A stretch of DNA of 49,810 nt from Chlorokybus atmophyticus (lineage: Eukaryota; Streptophyta; Chlorokybophyceae; Chlorokybales; Chlorokybaceae), in contig RHPI01000732.1 in the NCBI GenBank assembly GCA_009103225.1, positions 46,482-96,291 of the forward strand. Direction: 5' to 3'. The notes below the pieces were generated by a model that had not been told where the DNA came from, did not search any database, and saw nothing but the letters and a program-made list of their open reading frames with translations. The stretch's first letter is position 1, and every line of letters starts with the position of its first letter. Shown piece by piece: positions 24,900 through 34,215 of the stretch. Both the position numbers and the translations under genes were made by a program.

Positions 24900-26207
24900 T
24901 CATGTGCTCTCCGTGGCCAGAGGGTTAGTGGCATGGTCCCAGAACGTTGCATTGGCAGCTACAAAGATGTCTTCCACTGTCACTGCTTGCTCCTCCATGT
25001 AAGCCACCTCAAGAGCTATGTGAGCTTTTTGGTCTGCAACGCGATCAGCCCACCCCTCAGTCAGGTATTCGAGATTCCTGAAGGAAACATGGGGGTCCTG
25101 AAACGCGAAGCTCCGCTCCAGCAGGCAAACCATGCTGTTTTGGTCCATGGCGCGGCCGAGCATCTGACATCGCTGACTGTCGGTCAGCGGGGACCCTGTG
25201 ACACTGTTGAGAAAGAACCCCATGGCGCAATCGCGCTCACGTGTGTTGGGTTCTTCCAGCTTGCCCGTTGTGGTGTTGAACACCATGCCATCACCTCCAT
25301 TACGCAAGGCACAGGACCTTGGGTAGGACACTAAAGTGGGAAGTGCGCGGTGCGGTTGCCCAGGCTGGTTGTAGTGGCTGTGGTTAAGACGCATGACAGG
25401 TTGGGCTTTACGGTCGGGGTCAAAGATGTCATTGACCAAGAGGTTGCGTGGTCGTGTGCTGCGCGTGTGCTGTGCCGTTATTAACTCTTTTGTGGTGGCC
25501 AAGTTTGTCCACTTAGCGCGCACACGGTGTGCGCGAGAACCATGGCGCGCTGCATTTACCTTGAGTGGATGCCCAAGAATGGAGCACACTTGTTGGTAGG
25601 TGGAGGTTACATGGGGACGCTTGTCGTCCTCTGAGTGCACGTCCTCGATGACGTAACACAGTGGCCCGGAGATCTGGTGCTGTTGGAGAAGGTGGATGAC
25701 TCTCATCAACGCCCAAAACAGACCTGAGCGAGGGTCGTCAAGGCCTTGGCCTTTTCCTGACCTGGAATGTCCTTGGCACTCCCATCCAGCCACCAACAAG
25801 TCGATGTTGCCGAGGGATAGCAAGTGGTGCTCGGTAAACAATCGGATGTCTTGTGGCAATGCCTTGAGGCTGCCTTGCAGCGGCGACGAGGGCAGTTGCT
25901 GTGGATAGCGCTCGTGCAGCTGACGCGTATGGTGCTTAAGAGCTGTTTGAGCGCATGGGTAAGGGTCGCAATAATGATACTTGGTGACTTTGACACCTGT
26001 ATTAAGGCCTGCAGCGAGACCACTGCCGATGCCTCCGAACAGCATAACATCGTGATGCCCTGCTGCCGCAAAAAGGTATGAAACTCCACGAGTTCGGTGG
26101 CTACCATGTGCTGGTCTTGCACCTTGCCGTGTCCCTTGTAGTTGTGGAAGTGCAAAGTGATTAGTGGCTGGGTCAGCAAAAGGTGCGTATCCACTTGTGC
26201 ACGCCAA
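24900..26207 (-). CDS. C5-cytosine DNA methyltransferase domain in the retrotransposon
   Basis: An open frame of 435 codons (no ATG start, so part of a polyprotein). Motif I, LFGGIGSGLAAGL, is at residues 56-68, followed by YHYCDPYPCAQTAL as the AdoMet-binding loop. Motif IV, AGWECQGHSRSGKGQG, carries the nucleophile at Cys144, with Glu in place of the usual Pro before it. Motif VI is YVIEDV (Glu188; ENV in most enzymes). SRAHRVRAKW at about 224-233 resembles motif VIII of DNMT3/DRM enzymes. RERDCAMGF and QMLGRAMDQN match motifs IX and X. The frame upstream of motif I continues in another phase (26208-26545), so a frameshift separates it from the protease part. The role would be AdoMet-dependent methylation of cytosine in DNA. 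Activity is unknown. Confidence 0.85.
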   Translation of the reverse strand: MACTSGYAPFADPATNHFALPQLQGTRQGARPAHGSHRTRGVSYLFAAAGHHDVMLFGGIGSGLAAGLNTGVKVTKYHYCDPYPCAQTALKHHTRQLHERYPQQLPSSPLQGSLKALPQDIRLFTEHHLLSLGNIDLLVAGWECQGHSRSGKGQGLDDPRSGLFWALMRVIHLLQQHQISGPLCYVIEDVHSEDDKRPHVTSTYQQVCSILGHPLKVNAARHGSRAHRVRAKWTNLATTKELITAQHTRSTRPRNLLVNDIFDPDRKAQPVMRLNHSHYNQPGQPHRALPTLVSYPRSCALRNGGDGMVFNTTTGKLEEPNTRERDCAMGFFLNSVTGSPLTDSQRCQMLGRAMDQNSMVCLLERSFAFQDPHVSFRNLEYLTEGWADRVADQKAHIALEVAYMEEQAVTVEDIFVAANATFWDHATNPLATEST

Positions 26208-26545
26208 CGGCGGTCGGCCGGGTCTTGTAATGCCACCTCAACAGTGGCATCCTCCTGCTCCTCAGTGTAAGGAATGGGAGCGGAGTTGTCTGTGCGGCAA
26301 GGGGCTGCGGCAACAGCAGCGACTCTTGTGCAGGCGCTGTCATACGTGGCTGATGCAGCCCGTGTGCGCACATGACTGCGTGTGGCTGTGGCAGCCACTT
26401 TGCATTGGGCACGCGTGCGTGACACCAACTCGAGGGGCAGGAAGCGCTGTACCTCTCCGTCATCTTCATCCCAATATGGTTGGAACCAATCCCGCTCTGC
26501 CCAGTAATCAAGCCCCATGCCCACGTTGAAGTTTAATTTAAGCAA
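26208..26545 (-). pseudogene. Linker between protease and methyltransferase
   Basis: This frame runs from 26545 through an acidic, aromatic segment (GLDYWAERDWFQPYWDEDDG) and an Ala/Thr-rich stretch to DTHLLLTQPLITLHFHNYKG. It then overlaps the methyltransferase frame in another phase to about 26040. The phase change just before motif I implies a one- or two-base indel. I recognise no separate family. Confidence 0.5.
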
Positions 26546-26563
26546 AAAATCGAAGGAGCCAGC

Positions 26564-26932
26564 TTAGTGACCACGCATTGCTAGAAGATCTGGCCCTATG
26601 GTGTGGGTTGGGTCCAGCCCTATCAGCCAAATGCAGAAGGCCTCCTTGGTGACCCCCATCACCTTGTTACGGCTCCCCATTGCTGTGTCCAATACGTATA
26701 GGCAGGGCATCAAGTTCGAGCTAGTGATGCCAAGGGACCACTCGAGGAAGCGCCCAATGATGATTGGCTGTGCTCCGGTGTCTAGCATCACCCGCTTGGG
26801 TGCCAGGCCGTTGATGGTCACATGCTTGCCTTGGTTGGCTACCATGGCAGCGTTGGCATTGATGCGTAGCCTCTTAGTGCGGGCTGTGAGCACTAGGGCC
26901 TCATGTCTTCTAGCTGGAGGTGCTGAGCGCAT
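26564..26932 (-). pseudogene. Retropepsin-like aspartic protease
   Basis: Contains VMLDTGAQPIIIGRFLEWSL, with the catalytic DTGA of retroviral-type aspartic proteases, followed by a predicted strand-rich segment ending near GPDLLAMRGH. It would cleave the Gag-Pol polyprotein. It lies between gag and the methyltransferase, as expected for the N-terminal pol domain. It is separated from its neighbours by stops. Confidence 0.75.
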
Positions 26933-26999
26933 CGCAGCCAGAGCTCTTCTGCTTGCTGGGTCTTAAGGACCCCCCTTTGTCCTCTGCCTCTGCCAATTC

Positions 27000-28640
27000 G
27001 ACCTTGTTGTGGTGGTTGGTAGTCACGGGGAGGCCTTTGCGTCAGAGTATCTAGTGCTGGCTGTGGTGGAGATGATGGTGGATGCCGCCTTGAAAGGATG
27101 GGATCATGCCTGTCGGCGTCCCCCATGGTTGTGAAGGAAAGCTCGGTAGATCCGGTGTTTGCGGGCCTGCCTCATGTTCTGCTTATTCTGCGGCGTACGT
27201 TCATCGGACAGCATAAGCTGCCTCTCTGACCAATGTCCCTTCCCACGTGGCTGTGGGCTCTGTGTCCACATTGGTCTAGTGGTGATATTGTGGCATGGGC
27301 TGCAGGAATATCGCGCGCAGTAATTGCTGCCGCATGTTGTGAGTGATGGTGGGGACTCGCAAGATCCCTGACATGTAGGCATCCCATCTGCCTTGTACCA
27401 CGCTTACATCGAGCACGGTCATATCGCGCGCCCATATGGTGCATTAGAGGTCAATCTGCTGTAGCTCGGGGATACGCCGGCGTTGCCGTGCTGATTCTAC
27501 TCCCGGTAGCCGCAGCATTGCGTCCTGCACTGAAGGACGGACCGGACTTCAGATTGTCTGGCGCAGTGGTGGCAGCTTCATCGTATGCTTGCCGCAGCGC
27601 GCGGATGAATGCCCCCAACTATAATGCTCTGGTGCCAAAGGCGAACATGGGGATAACGGGGTGATGAGCCACATGACGAGTCATGCTCGAGAGGCGCTGC
27701 CTTTTGGCATCCCCATAATCTGTCTCAATGCACTGCCCTTGGGCCGATGCAGCATGACTGCTTGCCGTATGAGAGCAATACGGCGTTGGTGCTTTCCTAC
27801 AATACAAGCTCCTCCTCGCTGGGTGGTGTCTCCTTATGGGGTGAGGTAACGTCGCCATGCATCCCGCTGATCGTCGAGCATACCATCGACCAAAGGGGGC
27901 AGTAGCGGGGCGATTACCTCCCTTAATTCTTGCGCCAACGCCCTCGCTTAATTAGCAATCTGCTGGCCTTAGCTGTGTGACTGTGGTTGGCGCTGGTGGC
28001 AGGACGGCAAGTGCAGTGGCGGTGCCGGCGACATCTGACGGCCCCGCGGGTTGCACTGCAGCGGCGCGTGCTGCTGCGTACGCCTGTCGGCGTGCGCCAA
28101 CTTGCGCGGCCTGATCTTGCCAATAGCGATGTGCCTGCTCAAGAGCAGAGAAGGTGACTCCCTTGTGTGAGCCCACGGAGTGCCGGGTCAGCGCCCAGCG
28201 GCATGTTTGAGGTGACCACCACGAGGCTTTGCACTCGGCGATGATGTAGTACGAGCGGGTCCAGCGATGAGGGCTCGAAGTCACTCTGTTGAGATGGCAT
28301 TGGCTGATGTGATCGGCCGGGTGCGTCTGACAGCCTGGCGTGCAACGCCAGGAACAACTGAATTGCCAACTCCAACACAGCAGGGCGCCGGTGAGTGACT
28401 CCGAAGAGACAATCTCTCATTTCAGGAGTAGTGCCGGCTGAAAATTTCATCTTTCAGCTTGTGTTTGGTGGGGTCTGGCAGGGTATGATATTCAAGCGGT
28501 GGTAGCAGCAGAATGCGATCATCTCGTGCTACGTGCATTGTGCATTGCCCCCCCCCCCCCGATCCGTACGCAACGGTGGTGGGCTCGATGTTGAGTAAGA
28601 TGGACACCGAAGCGCGCTCTACTTGCGCTCCGCGTGACAT
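27000..28640 (-). pseudogene. Fragmented internal region, unrecognised
   Basis: Several short minus-strand frames (for example 28422-28640, 28139-28450, 27952-28284, 27172-27444) are separated by stops and shifts. One frame near 27300-27400 reads like gag (SGILRVP ... NMRQQLL), which hints at more Gag sequence, but I cannot assign it. A C homopolymer sits at 28550-28560. Confidence 0.4.
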
Positions 28641-28688
28641 TTGTTGAATGACATCAAGGTGCGGAGGAGGGGCAGCACGAACCCCTAA

Positions 28689-30675
28689 TTATGCGGCGGT
28701 AGTGGCAGCAGGGGCTGACAGAGGTGCGGCAACATCAACTGCAGCAACAAATGTGGCACCTGCAGCAGTCGTGGTGACGGAGGTCGCCGCCATGAGCGTT
28801 GCAGCAGTCGTGGCTGGTGCAGTGTTTTTAGCTGTAGCGGGTGTGGTGCCAACACCACTAGTGGGTTCGCCAGCCATGGCTGCATCAGCCTCAATCCCGG
28901 TCATCTCTGGCGCCAATGTGGTGCTGGGTGTATCCGCACTGACGGCACCTGCAAGTGTTGCTGTGGACGTTGTCGTCCCAGCAAGGGTTGTGACTGCCGA
29001 GCCAGCCCCACTTGTAGCTTCCAATGATGCTGCTATTGCTGATGCGCCAGCCTCTTTGCGCGCACGACTTGATGGTTGAACACGCGATGGTGTGGGGGTG
29101 TCTCTTTCGCGCTTAGGTGCCATCAATGCCCATCGGGCAGCCTAGCTGGCTTGGTAGTTTTGATCCTTGTTTTCTTCAGACTGGGCCACTTGTGTCTTAA
29201 GGGCCGCGACTTAGTCGACAGCTGGTGAACTGGCTGATGATTTTACAGCAGCAGCTCCAGTGCGAGGACGTCCCTCGGGTCCCATGCGCTGTGGAGGGCA
29301 GTTCTTCCCTCCGTAGCCAGTGTTTTTTTTTTTAGCGCCGGCGTGGTTGTTGTTGGGGTTGTGGCCACCATTGTTGCTGCTGTTGTAACCACCGTTGCTA
29401 TTGTTGTAGCCCCCGCTGTTAACGTTGTTGTTGTTGTTGTTGTTGTAGCCAATAGAGGGCCGCAGCTCGGAGAACTAGAGCCAGCATACTGCCTCTAAGT
29501 GTTCTTCTTGTGGCAGTAGTCGCACCCAAGGTTGCCATAAGCTTTGGTGCACTCCTTTTTGTAGTGCCCATGTCGACCACACCGATGGCACAGCACTGGA
29601 GCAACAAGGGCATGAGCTGACCGTTTGTCCTTGTTGCGCGTGACTTGAGCATCCCGACTGCGGTCTCGTTGAGGGGGCTCAGCATTTGTGCTTGCTATAG
29701 GACGTGAGGTGCTTTGGTTGGTGTCCAACACGGCCTTCTCACACACCGCACGCTTGTGAATGGCTTGTGCAGTCTCAAAAGCTTCCTTAAGGGTGTAGCG
29801 AAGGGGTCTGCTGTAGTTCAGTGTCATATGTGTCGACTCACCAAAGGTGGGGTCCAACTCATCCATGTACACCACAGCGGCTGCCTCCTCACTGACAATC
29901 TTGTCGTCAGTGTTCTTAAGTACTCCTTCCAGCCGCGAATACAGCGGAGGGGGTCCTCACTGGGCTCCCGTTGAAAGTGTTTCAACTCCTCTACCTTGCT
30001 GTTGGTCTGGGGTGGGAAGGTACGCCGCAGTGCAGCGTACAAGTCCTTGAGAGGAGAGTCTGACATGATAGCACCAACGGTGATGGCTGGTGCACGCAAC
30101 GCCACCGAGCCAAGTGCGAAAAGGCTGCCTCCTGCCGGAGTATGCGAGCCCAGTGTTAGTGGTACTGGTGTCGCTATTTTCAAGGCTGCAGCTTGTTGCT
30201 CAGCTTGCTGAGCCTTGATGATGGCAGCGGTGCGGTTAAGCACTCTGGTCCGTCAGTCGGCCTTCTTGTTGACCTCGACCTCTGCAAGTGTTAGCGAGGC
30301 AACAACCAGCTCGACTTCTTCGTCCTCTGCCTATTGCATACCTGCAGCTAACGCCCGCCCAGTGACTAGGGTTGGAGGGACCACTGCTGCTGAGCCAGCA
30401 GCTGCTGGGCTTTGCCTCGATGCAGGTGCTATGGTGCTGGCAAGCTCACCATAGCCATCAACTATGTGCAGCTCAGCAATGGACTTCCACACATCGTGTG
30501 TCTCATGATCAAGGTACTGAGCCATGATATGGAATGACACCTCAGCTGACCAGTCTTTGTTCTTGAGGGCTTGCTGCCGCATCTTGGAATAGAACTTGAT
30601 GATGAACTCCTTAAGTGGTGTGGTGCCCGCACATTCGGAGCAGCGCAGAGAGTTAGTTGAGCTGAAAGGCTCCAT
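28689..30675 (-). pseudogene. Gag with CCHC zinc knuckle, broken
   Basis: Begins at 30675 (MEPFSSTNSLRC) and continues through LKEFIIKFYSKMRQQALKNK and a capsid-like helical segment (LKDLYAALRRTFPPQ, DPLRCIRGWKEYL). Two in-frame stops lie near 30332 and 30260, and a frameshift near 29880 switches to the frame MDELDPTFGE. The zinc knuckle CHRCGRHGHYKKEC (about 29560) is the nucleic-acid-binding motif. Asn/Gly- and Ala/Thr-rich low complexity follows to 28689. Confidence 0.75.
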
Positions 30676-31095
30676 TCTTTCGTCGTCACTATTTAACGGA
30701 GGTGGAGAAAAAGAAGAAGAAGCTTAATAGCGAGGAGTGAAGTGGAAGGAGGTGAAGCCGAAGATGGGGCAAGAGCCTCCGCTGCTGCAGGTAACTGCTT
30801 TCTTCACTTGCTCGCTCGTAGCTGAGGTTGGAGGTTGGGCTCCGGTGAGGTCCCCCTCGTCTATTGAAGAATGGGGTGGGCCTGCTCATACAGCTGATGC
30901 GATAGTGAAAGTGTATAAAGGGTAGAGTGTTTGTGCTCTATAAAGCTATCTTCATGCTGCTACCACGCAACGCACTAGTGCTTGTGCGCACCATGTGATG
31001 CTAGTGATAATGATGCACGAGGGTGTATTTATCTGCAAGCTGCACTTATGATGTGCAGGATGCAATCACACTCACTTTAGCAAAGAGGGTGACAC

Positions 31096-31664
31096 TGTAA
31101 GTCAACAAGCCACTATTATAGGTAGTGCTGTTTACATAGTTCTTTGCATGAGTGGAAAAATGTGTTACACTGTTAAGTGAGGTGAATGAGCAAGCAACAC
31201 ATGGATGCTATGCCCTAATTAGTGCCATCAAGCACACCGCGACCAAGCGCACCAAGCTCACAGCAATGAGAAACACACTGCACACGAGCATGCAAACTCT
31301 CACACGGTGAGGGGATTTTTGGTAACCGGGACGACGTGTTCGTAGTTCAAGTCGCTTCACAAGCTCCTAGCTTTCTCACTCACAGCATCACCAGTTGATC
31401 CGGTGAACACCGCGTCGTTTTATACAAGTCAAATTGTAACTGTTTGAAACATGGCTAACGGTCATATCGGGACTATTCCCACAAGAAACCCCCACTCGAT
31501 ATAGAACATAACTTATAACTGAATTCACAACTTCAACAGCTAAGCGCGGTGCTTATGTAGGCTACTCAGTAACGCGCGCGGGCCAGTATGCTGATAATCC
31601 AGGCGAGGGTCTTAATATAAGCATGCCCGATGCAGGCTGGCACACAAGGACAATGGGCATGACA
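31096..31664 (-). repeat. Long direct repeat B' (5' LTR-like)
   Basis: About 569 bp, the partner of B at 20938-21546. On the coding strand it opens TGTCATGCCC and ends near TTACA. Unlike the other end, no copy of repeat A adjoins it on either side. The downstream leader (about 30900-31095) shows TATA-like words but no primer-binding site I can assign to a tRNA. Confidence 0.85.
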
Positions 31665-31669
31665 GTTAG
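31665..31669. other. Right target-site duplication GTTAG
   Basis: Matches GTTAG at 20701-20705 and lies immediately after the end of repeat B'. The flanking sequence beyond is the 3' end of an older reverse-transcriptase relic. Confidence 0.6.
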
Positions 31670-31708
31670 TGCAACGCGTGCAAGCAGTCCAATTTGGTTC
31701 ATCAACAA

Positions 31709-33535
31709 CTAGCGCATGGCAAGCAAGTACGCACTACTCAGTGTATGCGGGCAACATATATTCTCTACCAACATATAGAGGCGTTGGTAGGACACGCCAC
31801 ACTGCTCTCCTTGTAGCATATACATCTTGCCTCGGAGCGTAGCCAGCAAAGGATCCATGGCATAACCATATGATTGCATGTCTTGCAACAACTGCACCAT
31901 TTCACTCACGAATTGCTCATGCAAAGTACAAATGCATGCAAACCGCACGAACTGTCATACGACCACACCTAGCCTGGCGGACTTGGCAATGTGATTGCCT
32001 TGGTGTGGCGCCTTGCGTCTTGGGATAAACCGGAATGGTGCGATGGTGAGCTTATTGTACACAAGGGTGCACAACCCAACATCTGGCGACTGAAACACAA
32101 GTAAGTTTAAAGAAGGAATGCAAATGCCACGAGCTGTTTCAAGCTGTGTTAGCATGTGCCTGGGGTGAATGCCATTACCTGGTGCGGCTGGGTTTAGATA
32201 CAATCAAGCAGAATTCTTGGGCAAGCCCACCACCAATAAGTCATCAACATATCTGCAAACCTCAAAGCGCGAGGTCTCTGCCCCGCTGCAACCAGCCCGT
32301 GTACAAAGTCCAACTCGCATATCAGAAGGTTATTATTGGCAATGTATACCCCCGTGTTATTGCCCATGGGGTTACCAATGACATGGCGGTGCAACTCATC
32401 CTGAGAAGTTTTGACATACAGGTTAGCAATCGAGTACTCTAGCATCGCATGCAAGTCATCTGCCGTGAACACTCTCGTGGTGCCCTCTCTCGTTACTGTT
32501 GCACCCCTCACCCAAGTATGTGTGACATCACGGTCCTGTATGTTGATGTGCAAGTGCGTCTTGCGGTATCGACGCAGCACACAATTAACCACCCTGATAA
32601 CTAATGACCTTATGCGCACCAACAAGTTGAAGTGCCAAGTTAGTGTACAATGTGGTAAAGCAAATTGACTGCAACAACAACTGCTCACGCTTCTGCTGTG
32701 CTCTTCTTGTCATGTTGAAGTGCTGCTGCAGCCGGGTGAAGCCCAAGGAGTCCTTCAATATCCAACTTTGCAATTGCTCTCCCAGTGCTTCACTCCACAA
32801 CACATTAATGACACATGTCATGCCCTTGTATGACCTTGTGAACCAGATAGAGGCATCTGGCAAAGTGGTGCCATAAGCAGCAATAAAACGAGGGCGGACT
32901 CTTGTGCAATCTAATAGTCGTGTACAAATGCGGCAAGGTCATTGGCATCGCCTGTTTGTGTGAGGCAAAGCCATGCGCGTTGTTGTAAGTCTGATGTTGA
33001 CTCCGTACGTCCTGCACGGTGTCGTGGCAGAGTTCATATGAAGGCGTATGTGCAGCTCTGCACACAAGCATTATAAGTAGAAAGACTTGCACAACAACAT
33101 AATGGTACCAGCACACTTATCAACTTGTATGACCACCATGCATTGGTGCATGTTCTTTAACAAGTTCTTGTCAGTGTCAGACATAGCATATGGCAACCAG
33201 TGTTGCACACGTTGTAAACTCAGTGCAGCTGCATGCTCGCGGACGTATGCCATCAGCATCGTTGTCCACGGTGCCGGGACCCCTGGTTGGTTATTGCGGG
33301 CCTTAAAGGCTTCCACAAAGTTGCAAATGCCTTTATTCACGGCCATCGGTGTCTTCTGCAATGCAGCAATGCAGCAATGCCTAGTGACCGAAATCCATTT
33401 CCACAAGCAAACAACTCCCGCAAGAAGTCTGAGCCCGTAAATAAAATATGCACAGGTGAGCACATAGTTTCGTATGCACGAAAGGCGTATAATGGGGCTC
33501 AGCACATCCACAAGCATACTCTTGCAACACTCCAT
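31709..33535 (-). pseudogene. Second, unrelated reverse-transcriptase relic (possibly Penelope-like)
   Basis: Reading the minus strand: VIQVDKCAGTIML (about 33110) resembles the conserved DK segment upstream of RT. FTTLYTNLALQLV (about 32640) matches the first catalytic-motif region. NPMGNNTGVYIANNNLL (about 32350) matches the IPMGT-type motif. FADMLMTYWW (about 32235) sits where Y-x-D-D belongs, but the second Asp is Met. IAPFRFIPRRKAPH and FVSEMVQLLQDMQSYGY resemble the thumb and C-terminal part. Three or more frame breaks occur. The motif style differs from the gypsy RT nearby. Penelope-like is my best guess, from motif wording only. Confidence 0.5.
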
Positions 33536-34215
33536 GTGCTTGGACGCTGATATGAGTGCAATATGATTCGTCCCTTATGCAATATACAAACTGTAGTGTC
33601 TTGATCAACTTTGTTGTTTGAAAAATAGGAGCTAAACCTTATTCGTTTTTGAGACTAATACAAGGTTGCAGCATACTCGGGTTGAGATTCAAGAATTTCT
33701 TAAACTACTCCTAATTTATATGTACCTCGTTACAATTTTTAAACAACTTCTTTTATTGAATAAACGTGAATCTCATGTAATAAGGTTGCATATATCAGTA
33801 GGCTGCTTATTGGATGAATCCGAAAAAGGGACAGTACATAGCATAATGGTGCGCAGTGCACCACCTTGTCAGAACACTGTGCACCCTAGTACTGATAGGG
33901 TTGTGAGATGGGGGGCACTTTGCACTACATAATTGGGTCAATGCGGTAGTGTGCTTGTAACAGTTGCGTGGCATCACGAGACTACAAGCACGTCATTGGT
34001 TGAGACAGGTGGTATCCTTATATGTAGTTGAGACCATGGCACGTCGTCGAGTTGCGCAGTGGCGTCGTGCATTGTACGTCGACCATTGATGACAGCGTTG
34101 GCATGCGCGCGCTAGGGTTAGGGTTTGCTTAGAGCGGCTTAGAGGAGTTTGGCGGGAGCGGCGGTGTCGGTGGCGGTGTGGCCGAGTGGGTCGGCGGGAT
34201 GAGGAGGCGTTGGCG
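33536..34215. other. Intergenic region and promoter of the SWR1/PIE1 gene
   Basis: AT-rich and featureless to about 33840, then GC-rich towards the start codon. No ORF is supported. A telomere-repeat-like word lies at 34113-34126. Confidence 0.55.
34113..34126 (-). promoter_or_regulatory. Telo-box-like motif
   Basis: TAGGGTTAGGGTTT, whose reverse complement is AAACCCTAACCCTA, lies about 90 bp before the start codon of the remodeller gene. In land plants, AAACCCTAA boxes near transcription starts mark genes of growing cells and can recruit Polycomb-related factors. Regulatory use here is inference. Confidence 0.4.

Larger units (their letters stand above)
20706..31664 (-). mobile_element. Ty3/gypsy retrotransposon with cytosine methyltransferase, ~11 kb
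   Basis: Coding strand is minus. Order along the coding strand: repeat B' (31664-31096), gag with a CCHC knuckle, Ala/Thr-rich linker, aspartic protease, C5-cytosine methyltransferase, reverse transcriptase, RNase H, integrase, then repeats A' (about 21770-21548), B (21546-20938) and A (20937-20706). The order protease-RT-RNase H-integrase is diagnostic of Ty3/gypsy. Copia elements place integrase before RT. Frameshifts and stops in gag, RT and integrase show the copy is dead as read. The methyltransferase insertion between protease and RT is not part of standard Ty3/gypsy architecture. It is inserted between guanylate kinase and an older RT relic. Confidence 0.85.

Noticed and set aside
28648-29079. 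Ala/Val-rich plus-strand frame of 143 codons
   Set aside because: It is antisense to the Ala/Thr-rich linker of gag and has no independent support.
20706-31664. DIRS/Ngaro-type tyrosine-recombinase element
   Set aside because: The split repeats suggested it, but the element has an H2C2 plus DDE integrase, an aspartic protease and the Ty3/gypsy domain order.
20706-31664. Copia-type retrotransposon
   Set aside because: Integrase lies after RNase H. In Copia it precedes RT.
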